Shown here one piece after another: positions 8,316-19,228 of a stretch of 64,000 bases of DNA. A program made the translations under genes and the position numbers. Numbering within the stretch: the stretch's first letter is position 1; every line of letters begins with the position of its first letter. Under the pieces are notes generated by a model. It saw only the letters and a program-made list of their open reading frames with translations, was not told where the DNA came from and did not search any database. Where the stretch lies: assembly GCF_022811725.1 (NCBI RefSeq), contig NZ_CP094527.1, positions 7,192,001 through 7,256,000 on the forward strand. The letters are read 5' to 3'. Source of the stretch: Mucilaginibacter sp. SMC90 (GTDB lineage Bacteria; Bacteroidota; Bacteroidia; Sphingobacteriales; Sphingobacteriaceae).

Positions 8316-8361
8316 TGACATATTATTGAAAGAAGTACTTGAATTTAAGAGAAAACAACAG
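8316..8361 (-). other. 3' arm of 23S rRNA processing stem
   Basis: This 46-nt segment downstream of 23S is complementary, with few mismatches and a 3-nt gap, to 11474-11516 upstream of 23S. The longest perfect block is AAGAGAAAACAACAG; TGACATATT and AAGAAGTA blocks also match. Such bracketing stems are standard RNase III processing sites in pre-rRNA. Confidence 0.8.
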
Positions 8362-8389
8362 CATTTGTTGTTTATCTGTTTGTTTTGTT

Positions 8390-8456
8390 TCGGATGAGTG
8401 ATTGGCTTCGTTTGCAGTTTTGCAACTACTCACTTAATCAACCACTCACCTTAATC
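8390..8456. repeat. ACTCACC repeat copy at the 23S 3' flank
   Basis: Contains GGATGAGTGATTGG and, after 20 nt, GCAACTACTCACTTAATCAA plus CCACTCACC. Same word family as the copies at 5693, 7800, 8216 and 12033. Confidence 0.6.
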
Positions 8457-8464
8457 CGTCACGA

Positions 8465-11335
<2,871 letters not shown>

Positions 11336-11397
11336 TCTTCTACTCTTGCGCCTTTTGCGCCGCAAGGTATGTCTTTATTTTAGATTAGTCGTATTTG

Positions 11398-11422
11398 TTC
11401 ATTAGTTCATTGGTTCATTAGT
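11398..11422. repeat. Inverted repeat arm, 23S side of tRNA-Ala
   Basis: A 25-nt TTCATTAGTTCATTGG-type sequence whose reverse complement, with one mismatch, occurs at 11747-11771 on the other side of tRNA-Ala. In the transcript the arms would enclose the tRNA-Ala region. Confidence 0.65.
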
Positions 11423-11473
11423 ATTGCTACTTATTTACCTTTGAAGCTTTTGTTCAAGATACAACGTCTCTAT

Positions 11474-11516
11474 CTGTTGTTTTCTCTTGTTTTCAATTAC
11501 TTCTTCCAATATGTCA
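11474..11516 (-). other. 5' arm of 23S rRNA processing stem
   Basis: Complementary to 8316-8361 beyond the 3' end of 23S, including a 15-bp perfect block (CTGTTGTTTTCTCTT on the plus strand). It places the RNase III-type cleavage region about 140 nt upstream of mature 23S. Confidence 0.8.
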
Positions 11517-11546
11517 AAGAACGTTTTGATCCTCCGTCATTCTTTC

Positions 11547-11597
11547 ATTAAGTCATTATGTCATTTTTCAATGACTCAATGACCTGATGACTTAATG
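11547..11597. repeat. Hairpin in tRNA-Ala to 23S spacer
   Basis: Arms CATTAAGTCAT and ATGACTTAATG are perfect inverted repeats; the interior continues as GTCATT / AATGAC, giving a long imperfect hairpin built from a GTCAT-like word. Confidence 0.6.
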
Positions 11598-11612
11598 ACT
11601 TCCGGTTCAATG

Positions 11613-11686
11613 TGGAGAATAACGGATTCGAACCGTTGACCCCCTGCGTGCAAGGCAGGTGCTCTAGCCAGCTGAGCTAATCCCCC
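11613..11686 (-). tRNA. tRNA-Ala (TGC)
   Basis: 74-nt cloverleaf on the minus strand: acceptor GGGGGAT pairs with ATTCTCC (two G-U), D-arm GCTC...GAGC, anticodon stem CCTGC/GCAGG with loop CTTGCAC giving anticodon TGC, and T-loop TTCGAAT. CCA is not encoded. It lies between tRNA-Ile and 23S in the usual bacterial rRNA operon order. Confidence 0.96.
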
Positions 11687-11746
11687 GTTAGATGGGCTCG
11701 TTCATTTGTTCATTCGTTCATTCGTTTATTGGTGCTTTACCAATCC

Positions 11747-11771
11747 ACTAATGAACCATTGAACTAATGAA
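11747..11771. repeat. Inverted repeat arm, tRNA-Ile side of tRNA-Ala
   Basis: ACTAATGAACCATTGAACTA and following bases are the reverse complement (one mismatch) of 11398-11422. It lies immediately next to tRNA-Ile. Confidence 0.65.
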
Positions 11772-11778
11772 CCCTGTG

Positions 11779-11853
11779 TAGTCCCGAGCAGATTTGAACT
11801 GCTGACCCCTACATTATCAGTGTAGTGCTCTAACCAAGCTGAGCTACAGGACT
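11779..11853 (-). tRNA. tRNA-Ile (GAT)
   Basis: 75-nt cloverleaf on the minus strand: acceptor AGTCCTG with CGGGACT, D-arm GCTC...GAGC, anticodon stem CTACA/TGTAG with loop CTGATAA giving anticodon GAT, and T-loop TTCAAAT. CCA is not encoded. It lies in the 16S-23S spacer. Confidence 0.96.
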
Positions 11854-12032
11854 GTGTTATTTCGGATTTCGGATTTTCGATTTTAGATTTTTTTATTCTT
11901 CAAATCGCAAATCGTAATCTCTTACAATCCCGCCTCTCAGTTGTTCGCACAACTTGATGGCTTCATCTTCTGGGTTTTCCTTTTGTTTGTGTGTTATTAG
12001 TATATGATTGCTCTCGCTTTGTGATCTTCGCT

Positions 12033-12070
12033 TTTCAACTACTCACCACTTAACTTAATCAACCATTTAA
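12033..12070. repeat. ACTCACC/AATCAAC repeat copy in 16S-tRNA-Ile spacer
   Basis: TTTTCAACTACTCACCAC followed by TTAATCAACCATTTAAC: the same word family seen in the other rRNA spacers and flanks. The remaining spacer (11854-12032) is AT-rich with no other recognised feature. Confidence 0.55.
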
Positions 12071-12132
12071 CTAAATTTAAGAAATATCATGTAGGTAACA
12101 GTTCCAAGCTACTTCGCGGAAACTGCTCCAGA

Positions 12133-13652
<1,520 letters not shown>

Positions 13653-14068
13653 AAAATGTTTTGTTTTAATCACTGACCCTATTATTAATTAATAGAATCT
13701 GTTTTTATTATTTCTTATTACAGATTCCGCTTTTTATTGTAACTCTTCAGCTCCTGTTAGCCTTAGCCTTCAGTCGCCTCCCGTTACGCTACATGATTTC
13801 CATTTCTTAAAAGAACTTGCTCGCCTCATCATCCGAATCAGCTATATAATCTTTTGGTTGTTACACCGCTTTGATTTGTCATTTTTATTAAGCCTTGAGA
13901 ATCGCTCTCCTCAGCCTAAGAAAACTAATCACTCTCGCTTTCATTTCCTTCGTTTTTTCGATCCGAAATACTCGTTTAAAACTTTCTTCCTTTTCTTTAT
14001 TCTTATCAGCTAAACTCGCTTAGCCTCAACTTTTTTCGCTTCTAAAAGCACCCTTCCGTTTGGGTCTG

Positions 14069-14099
14069 CAAAGGTAGAAACCTTTTTCTCTTTTCCAAA
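14069..14099 (-). promoter_or_regulatory. rRNA promoter P3 (proximal)
   Basis: On the minus strand TTTG (14096-14099), 19-nt spacer, TACCTTTG (14069-14076): a perfect match to the Bacteroidota -33/-7 consensus. Predicted start is near 14063, about 410 nt before 16S. Confidence 0.75.
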
Positions 14100-14169
14100 A
14101 CTTTTTTTTATTTTATTTTCTAAAGTTTCAGCCCCTCGTTTCCTCTCTACTTCTCCCTCTTGCGGGGCG

Positions 14170-14200
14170 CAAAGATGTGAATTATTTCTTGATCTTACAA
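14170..14200 (-). promoter_or_regulatory. rRNA promoter P2
   Basis: On the minus strand TTG (14198-14200), 20-nt spacer, CATCTTTG (14170-14177): one mismatch to TAnnTTTG. Spacing is right; weaker than P3. Confidence 0.5.
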
Positions 14201-14279
14201 GTGATTATTTCACTTTTTTAAATCTCTTTTATTCACTCTTAACTTTCAAAAAACAACGCCTCTTTTTCTGAGGCGGATG

Positions 14280-14311
14280 CAAATGTACACAGAAAATTAG
14301 CTTCTAACCAA
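14280..14311 (-). promoter_or_regulatory. rRNA promoter P1 (distal)
   Basis: On the minus strand TTG (14309-14311), 21-nt spacer, TACATTTG (14280-14287): perfect -7 element with a minimal -33 element. It is the most upstream of three tandem promoters. Confidence 0.6.
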
Positions 14312-14421
14312 GATATATTTTCAATTAATCGATGCATACACTGCAACTCATTGTAAATTAAGGTTAAATAAACATGAAGTTACTGTTATAATTAGGTAAG
14401 TGCGGGCATTTAGCTAATGCG

Positions 14422-14429
14422 TATATTTG
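14422..14429 (+). promoter_or_regulatory. -7 box (TATATTTG) upstream of the methyltransferase
   Basis: Perfect TAnnTTTG only 8 nt before the chosen ATG at 14438. If used, the transcript would start at or within a few nucleotides of the start codon, i.e. a nearly leaderless mRNA. No clear -33 TTTG is visible. Confidence 0.4.
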
Positions 14430-14437
14430 AAATGTAT

Positions 14438-15823
14438 ATGAATGAGCTCAATTTCCCACCATATTTCATCGCATCATTAGCTGCAGAAAACGGTTTTGAC
14501 GAAGAGAATTTTGTAAAGGCACATCAGCTTGAGGATGCTCCAACCTCTATAAGAGTGAATCCGTTTAAGCCATCAGCCTTAAAAAGCACCCAAAATGTAC
14601 CCTGGTGTACCAATGGATATTACCTGGAAAGCCGCCCTTCGTTCACTTTTGATCCGCTTTTTCACGCTGGTTGCTATTATGTACAGGAGGCATCGTCGAT
14701 GTTTATTGATCATATTTTTAAAACGATCCATCAAAATAACAAGGATCAGATAAAAGTACTTGATCTTTGCGCAGCGCCCGGCGGCAAAAGTACACTGCTT
14801 AATTCGGCCCTGCAACCTACCGATTTGTTAGTGGCAAATGAGATCATTAAAACCCGCGTACCTATATTAACAGATAATTTGAACCGTTGGGGTACAGCCA
14901 ATACCATTGTTACCAATAATGACCCTAAAGATTTGGGAAGGTTAAAAAGCTTTTTCGATATTATTCTGGTTGATGCACCCTGCTCCGGTTCGGGCATGTT
15001 TCGTAAAGATCCGGATGCGATGAGCGAATGGTCGGAAGGGAATGTGAACCTTTGTCACCAGCGGCAGGAACGCATACTGGCAGATATTTACCCCGCCTTA
15101 AAAGAAGATGGCTACCTTATATACAGCACATGTTCCTATTCGCACCAGGAAAATGAAGATATCCTTGACTGGCTGTGTACCGAGTTTGGCATGGAAAGCA
15201 TTCGTATACCTATTAATAATGACTGGGGAATTGTAGAAACCCTATCGCCTGAGAAAAAAGCCTGGGGTTATCGTTTTTATCCGGGTAAAGTAAAAGGAGA
15301 AGGATTATTTGCTTCCTGTCTTCGCAAAAAAGAGGATAGCGGCGATCTGGCATCATTTAAAAACAATACCCAGCAAAAATTGCCGGGCAAAGAACTTGAT
15401 CAGGTGCGCTCATATATTAATAACCCCGAAGATTTTTACTACTTTAAAGTAAACGACGACTGGATGGCCATTAACCGCGTACATAAAGAAAGCCTTAATA
15501 TACTGCAAAGGCATCTTTATATTAAAAAATCAGGAGTGATTATTGGCAAGCTTGCCGGTAAGGACCTGATTCCTGATCATGAGCTGGCCCTAAGCCTCAT
15601 CATTAATAAGGATGTTGTTTTAGAAACACCCCTTAATAAGGAGCAGGCCATTCAATACCTGCGCCGGGATAATATAAGCCTGACCACAACAGATAAAGGC
15701 TGGACACTGATGACCTACGAAGGACACCCGCTTGGCTGGGCTAAATTATTGCCAAACCGCATTAATAATTATTATCCTAAAGAAATAAGGATCTTGTCGG
15801 CTCATCCGCCAAGGGAATGGTAG
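14438..15823 (+). CDS. RsmF/NOP-type rRNA m5C methyltransferase
   Basis: 461 residues from ATG at 14438; in-frame ATGs at 14417 and 14432 are possible but would overlap the -7 box or lie next to it. The SAM-dependent RNA methyltransferase core is clear: AdoMet-binding VLDLCAAPGGKSTLL (about residue 112), motif IV VDAPCSGSGMFRKD with the TC/PC catalytic Cys, and motif VI IYSTCSYSHQENEDILDWL with the second catalytic Cys, both diagnostic of m5C methyltransferases of the RsmB/RsmF/NOP family. The C-terminal 170 residues contain the RsmF-type RNA-binding (PUA-like) domain. It probably methylates 16S rRNA cytosine 1407 or a nearby site in the cytoplasm. It is divergent from the rRNA operon. Confidence 0.9.
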   Translation: MNELNFPPYFIASLAAENGFDEENFVKAHQLEDAPTSIRVNPFKPSALKSTQNVPWCTNGYYLESRPSFTFDPLFHAGCYYVQEASSMFIDHIFKTIHQNNKDQIKVLDLCAAPGGKSTLLNSALQPTDLLVANEIIKTRVPILTDNLNRWGTANTIVTNNDPKDLGRLKSFFDIILVDAPCSGSGMFRKDPDAMSEWSEGNVNLCHQRQERILADIYPALKEDGYLIYSTCSYSHQENEDILDWLCTEFGMESIRIPINNDWGIVETLSPEKKAWGYRFYPGKVKGEGLFASCLRKKEDSGDLASFKNNTQQKLPGKELDQVRSYINNPEDFYYFKVNDDWMAINRVHKESLNILQRHLYIKKSGVIIGKLAGKDLIPDHELALSLIINKDVVLETPLNKEQAIQYLRRDNISLTTTDKGWTLMTYEGHPLGWAKLLPNRINNYYPKEIRILSAHPPREW

Positions 15824-15857
15824 CTTATAAATACCTATACAGCGTTGAGGCTTAATC

Positions 15858-15925
15858 TCACGCAAAAGCGCTGAGCCGCAAAGGGAAGATATTTCCAAAC
15901 TTTGCGGCTCAGCGCCTTTGCGTGA
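15858..15925. repeat. 26-bp near-perfect inverted repeat (REP-like, bidirectional terminator)
   Basis: Left arm 15858-15883 and right arm 15900-15925 are inverted repeats matching at 25 of 26 positions, with a 16-nt loop (core word CGCTGAGCCGCAAAG). It lies between two convergent genes, so it could end transcription from both sides, though there is no strong T-run. The G+C-rich arms contrast with their surroundings. The CTTTGCG/CGCAAAG word is common in Bacteroidota intergenic repeats, suggesting a REP-type element. Confidence 0.8.
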
Positions 15926-15940
15926 AAAATAGTTATACCA

Positions 15941-16624
15941 CTATTGAAATTTAAACCCTAAACCAATTTGCCATACCTGGTTATGATAATTAGGCAGGTC
16001 CTGATCGGCATAAGGGCGATTTTCGCCGAGGTCGAAATTATAACGACCGCGGATCTCCACATTACGGTTAATATCAAAACTTACACCCACCACACCGGCA
16101 ACATAGCTATGATCTGCATCATTGTCGATATGATCGATACTGGTGCCCAAGCTGCTTTCGTAGGTGTTTTTAGTTGATGTTAAAAAGGTAAGCTGCGGAC
16201 CAACCAACAGGTTAAAGCCACGTACCACCCTAAACTTAGCCAATAACGGCACATCAATATAATTGGTTCGCTGTGTAAATTTCCCGTCCCTATCATTCAC
16301 CTCATATCCTTTTTGCGAAAACAACACTTCGGGAGCAAACGATAGCGGGTAGATAATAGGCAAATCGAACGTTAAACCAGCATGCCAGCCCGCAATTGAG
16401 CTCGAACTGTAATTGCTGTTATAAGAATCAACCGTATTTGCAACGTTTAAACCTACTGCCACACCAACTTTTGGGGTATAAAAATCATCATAACGGCGTT
16501 GTGGCTGGGACCGTTCAACAACCCGACGGGGCGGGCGGCGATGGCGAGGGCCGTAATAATATCCCTGCGCGCTAACTGTACCAACGGTAAAAAGGCATAT
16601 CGCCAAAAAAAGTAATTTTTTCAT
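15941..16624 (-). CDS. Outer membrane beta-barrel protein (PorT-like)
   Basis: 227 residues with a clean signal peptide (MKKLLFLAICLFTVGTVSAQ). After an Arg/Pro-rich segment (residues 25-45, RHRRPPRRVVERSQPQRR), the rest alternates hydrophobic and polar residues in short strands (VGVAVGLNVANTV, AGWHAGLTFDLPI, SFAPEVLFSQKGYEV, YIDVPLLAKFRVV, FNLLVGPQLTFLTS, VEIRGRYNFDLGE) and ends in WQIGLGFKFQ, with a terminal aromatic-type residue pattern typical of outer-membrane insertion. This matches the outer membrane beta-barrel family PF13568. It probably sits in the outer membrane as an 8-stranded barrel; function unknown. The basic linker after the signal is somewhat unusual. Confidence 0.85.
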   Translation of the reverse strand: MKKLLFLAICLFTVGTVSAQGYYYGPRHRRPPRRVVERSQPQRRYDDFYTPKVGVAVGLNVANTVDSYNSNYSSSSIAGWHAGLTFDLPIIYPLSFAPEVLFSQKGYEVNDRDGKFTQRTNYIDVPLLAKFRVVRGFNLLVGPQLTFLTSTKNTYESSLGTSIDHIDNDADHSYVAGVVGVSFDINRNVEIRGRYNFDLGENRPYADQDLPNYHNQVWQIGLGFKFQ

Positions 16625-16810
16625 CGTCTTTCTCTGTTTTAAATAAGTGGCGGGAAAAACCTTCGGCCAATTAATTTACCGGTTGCCGCCGGCTGTTCCC
16701 TGTATGTATGTTAATAACGTGATAGATTAATAAAAAACGCAAAGGTTTATTAGCGGTTTGATTTTTGTAATAGTTGTAACATCATTTTCATCAAAAATTC
16801 AGAATAACGC

Positions 16811-16818
16811 TACATTTG
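16811..16818 (+). promoter_or_regulatory. -7 box (TACATTTG) directly before the GH3 start
   Basis: Perfect TAnnTTTG ending 4 nt before the ATG at 16823. With the usual start about 5-7 nt downstream, the mRNA would begin at or next to the start codon (leaderless). No exact -33 TTTG is seen. Confidence 0.45.
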
Positions 16819-16822
16819 ACCT

Positions 16823-18535
16823 ATGCAAGCTTCTAAAACCCGCATTTTTTACCCGCTGATTATCATCTTCACATTTTTAACTGCCGATGCTTTTGCCCAA
16901 AAAGAAAGCTACATCCAGTTACTGGGAAAACAAAACCGCTGGGTTGACTCGGTGTATAATAAAATGAGCCGCAAGCAGCGGATTGCACAATTGCTATTTG
17001 TGAGGGCACATACCAACAAAGGAAAAATGTATGAAGATTCGGTTGGGCAGGTAATTAAGGAGCAGCAATTAGGTGGTGTGGTCTTCTTTCAGGGAGGGCC
17101 GGTACGCCAGGCCACTCTTATTAATAAATATCAGAAGCTGGCTAAAGTACCTTTAATTATAACGATGGATGGCGAATGGGGATTAGGCATGCGTCTTGAC
17201 TCTACGATATCCTATCCATACCAAATGACACTTGGTGCCATACAGGATAATAACCTGATATACAAAATGGGACAACAAGTGGCTTATGATTTTAAGCGAT
17301 TGGGCATGCAGATGAACCTCGGGCCTGATATGGATGTAAATAATAACCCCAACAACCCGGTTATCAATTACCGCTCTTTTGGCGATAATATGTACAACGT
17401 GGCTAAAAAGGGAATCGCCTACTTTAAAGGTATGCAGGATGCCGGTATGCTTACTTCGGCTAAGCATTTTCCCGGCCACGGTGATACTAATGTCGATTCG
17501 CATTTTGACTTGCCATTACTACCGTACAGCCGCGCACGGTTAGATTCATTAGAGATGTATCCTTTTCGGGAGGCTATCAATGCCGGAGTTAGCGGCGTGA
17601 TGATAGCCCATATGAATATCCCTTCGTTAGATAATACCCCCAAACTTCCGTCTACACTATCCCGCCCTATTATTACCGGTATCCTGAAAGATTCGTTAAA
17701 GTTTAAGGGACTGGTAATTTCAGACGCGATGGAAATGAAAGGTGTTACCAAATACTTCCCCAATGGTGAAGCCGACGTGAGGGCGTTTATTGCAGGTAAT
17801 GATATCATTGAACTATCTGAAAACTCCGACCGGGCCATCAGCCTGATACGTAAGGCTTTAAGGCACGGCAGTATTAGTTCAACAGAATTTGAAGCAAGGA
17901 TTAAAAAAATCTTAGTTGCCAAATATTGGGCCGGACTTAATCAGTACAAACCAACCGCTTTAACCAATATAAGCCAGGACATTAATAGCGATGCCGCTAA
18001 AGTATTAGTACAACAACTAAGCGATGCCGCGGTAACACAATTAAAAAACAATAGCGCAAAGCTTAACCCCTTTTTGAAAACAGCCATAGTGAGCATAGGG
18101 GTTAGCTCTCCAACTGTTTTTCAGATGGAAGTAGCAAAAAGCTTCCCGAACAGCCGCATATTTATAGTTAATAAAGATGCGCCGGCCCTTGAAGTTACCA
18201 ATATCCTGAACTGGCTTAAACAATATCAGCAAATTATTGTGGGCATACATGATACCCGCCTGCGCCCGCAAAGCAAACTTGATTACAGCAACGATGTAAA
18301 ACTGATGATATCCGAGCTGGCTTCGCGCAAAAATACAGCGTTCAGCGTGTTTGCGAATGCCTATACCATAGCTGGCTTGCCGGGGCTTGAAAAAGCAGGC
18401 AATTTGATAGTTTGCTACCAGATGTCGCCGGAGCTGCAGCAGTCTGCCGCTAAAGTGCTAAACGGTCGTTTAAAACCTACCGGGAAATTGCCTGTAACTA
18501 TAAATCCGCTTTTCACCACGGGGACGGGATTGTAA
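16823..18535 (+). CDS. GH3 family beta-N-acetylhexosaminidase-like glycoside hydrolase, secreted
   Basis: 570 residues with a signal peptide (ending about residue 25, ADAFAQ). The GH3 N-terminal TIM barrel occupies about residues 40-370; it contains KHFPGHGDTNVDSH (residues 214-227), the NagZ signature whose Asp/His pair forms the catalytic general acid/base, and VISDAMEMKG, which carries the nucleophile Asp. The C-terminal 190 residues look like a GH3 C-terminal (flavodoxin-like) domain ending GKLPVTINPLFTTGTGL. NagZ-like enzymes release N-acetylglucosamine from chitin or peptidoglycan fragments. Many Bacteroidota homologues are near 1000 residues with a fused beta-lactamase-family domain after this point; this protein stops before it, and no such domain follows in the DNA. 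Probably periplasmic. Confidence 0.88.
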   Translation: MQASKTRIFYPLIIIFTFLTADAFAQKESYIQLLGKQNRWVDSVYNKMSRKQRIAQLLFVRAHTNKGKMYEDSVGQVIKEQQLGGVVFFQGGPVRQATLINKYQKLAKVPLIITMDGEWGLGMRLDSTISYPYQMTLGAIQDNNLIYKMGQQVAYDFKRLGMQMNLGPDMDVNNNPNNPVINYRSFGDNMYNVAKKGIAYFKGMQDAGMLTSAKHFPGHGDTNVDSHFDLPLLPYSRARLDSLEMYPFREAINAGVSGVMIAHMNIPSLDNTPKLPSTLSRPIITGILKDSLKFKGLVISDAMEMKGVTKYFPNGEADVRAFIAGNDIIELSENSDRAISLIRKALRHGSISSTEFEARIKKILVAKYWAGLNQYKPTALTNISQDINSDAAKVLVQQLSDAAVTQLKNNSAKLNPFLKTAIVSIGVSSPTVFQMEVAKSFPNSRIFIVNKDAPALEVTNILNWLKQYQQIIVGIHDTRLRPQSKLDYSNDVKLMISELASRKNTAFSVFANAYTIAGLPGLEKAGNLIVCYQMSPELQQSAAKVLNGRLKPTGKLPVTINPLFTTGTGL

Positions 18536-18569
18536 TTAGATACTCGAGGTTGTAGAGCAATTAATCTTC

Positions 18570-19133
18570 TCAATCAAAATTTTTCTCGGTTAGGAGCCTT
18601 TTACTTTTCAACTTTTCAAGCAGGTATTTTGCTTCGGCCTCGTCAACAGCCTCGCCAAAACGTATAGTTTTGTAACCATAGTCAAACACAAAGGTTCCTA
18701 TGTTTTGGTCTTTATTAAAAAAACGAAAATTAGCATATCTGTTAGCATTGCCGAATATAGAACCATCCTGGACTCTAAAGCTTTTACAACCGCTAAGATC
18801 ATAGGTTTTGGGCTTATCGAACCAATCACCCTTTTTAGTTATAACAAGGGTGCCTTTTCCAACTTCAATGATCTCCTTTCCCGCAATCTGCCATGCCAAT
18901 GTTCTAAAAACCATAAAACCGCCAAATGTCCAGCCAATTACCCATATCAATAAAAATAACTGGGCACCACCACCAGCAAGCTCGCGCAGTACTGACACCT
19001 CGCCAAAAAGCCATCCGCATAGCCAAACACATGAAAATACAATGGTAAACTGTTGTTTTTTTGCTGGGATAATGATCTTTATATGATCAAAATTATCCTC
19101 GACAATTGTCCTTCCTTGATAAGGTATTTCCAT
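18570..19133 (-). CDS. Hypothetical protein with two membrane segments
   Basis: 187 residues. Two hydrophobic segments (about 27-45, FTIVFSCVWLCGWLFGEVSV, and 57-76, LFLLIWVIGWTFGGFMVF) separate a short N-terminus from a 100-residue C-terminal soluble part rich in beta strands (EIIEVGKGTLVITKKGDWF, KSFRVQDGSIFGN, GTFVFDYGYKTIRFGEAV). The arrangement resembles PH-like membrane proteins (YcxB/PrgI-like), in which a small membrane hairpin precedes a pleckstrin-homology-like domain, but I cannot assign a family with certainty. It converges with the GH3 gene and is divergent from the helicase gene. Function unknown. Confidence 0.7.
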   Translation of the reverse strand: MEIPYQGRTIVEDNFDHIKIIIPAKKQQFTIVFSCVWLCGWLFGEVSVLRELAGGGAQLFLLIWVIGWTFGGFMVFRTLAWQIAGKEIIEVGKGTLVITKKGDWFDKPKTYDLSGCKSFRVQDGSIFGNANRYANFRFFNKDQNIGTFVFDYGYKTIRFGEAVDEAEAKYLLEKLKSKRLLTEKNFD

Positions 19134-19228
19134 GGTTTAATAATAGTGATATAAATATCAAACTTATTTTCCCGTTTGCAAATTATAAGCAATGGGGTAT
19201 AATGCTTTTTGTAATTTTACTAAATATT

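Larger units (their letters stand above)
13653..14437. other. rRNA leader and promoter region
   Basis: 785 nt without a credible gene. On the minus strand it holds three tandem promoter-like elements (listed separately) followed by an AT-rich leader into 16S. On the plus strand the last 20 nt hold the -7 box of the methyltransferase gene. Stretches rich in C/T on the plus strand are typical of rRNA leader sequence in this phylum. Confidence 0.6.

Noticed and set aside
5693..8456. CRISPR array in the region of recurring ACTCACC words
   Set aside because: The copies are degenerate, in both orientations, irregularly spaced and lack equal-length spacers; no cas genes are nearby.
17419..17922. 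167-codon frame antisense to the GH3 gene
   Set aside because: The GH3 frame has signature motifs; the antisense frame is a shadow.
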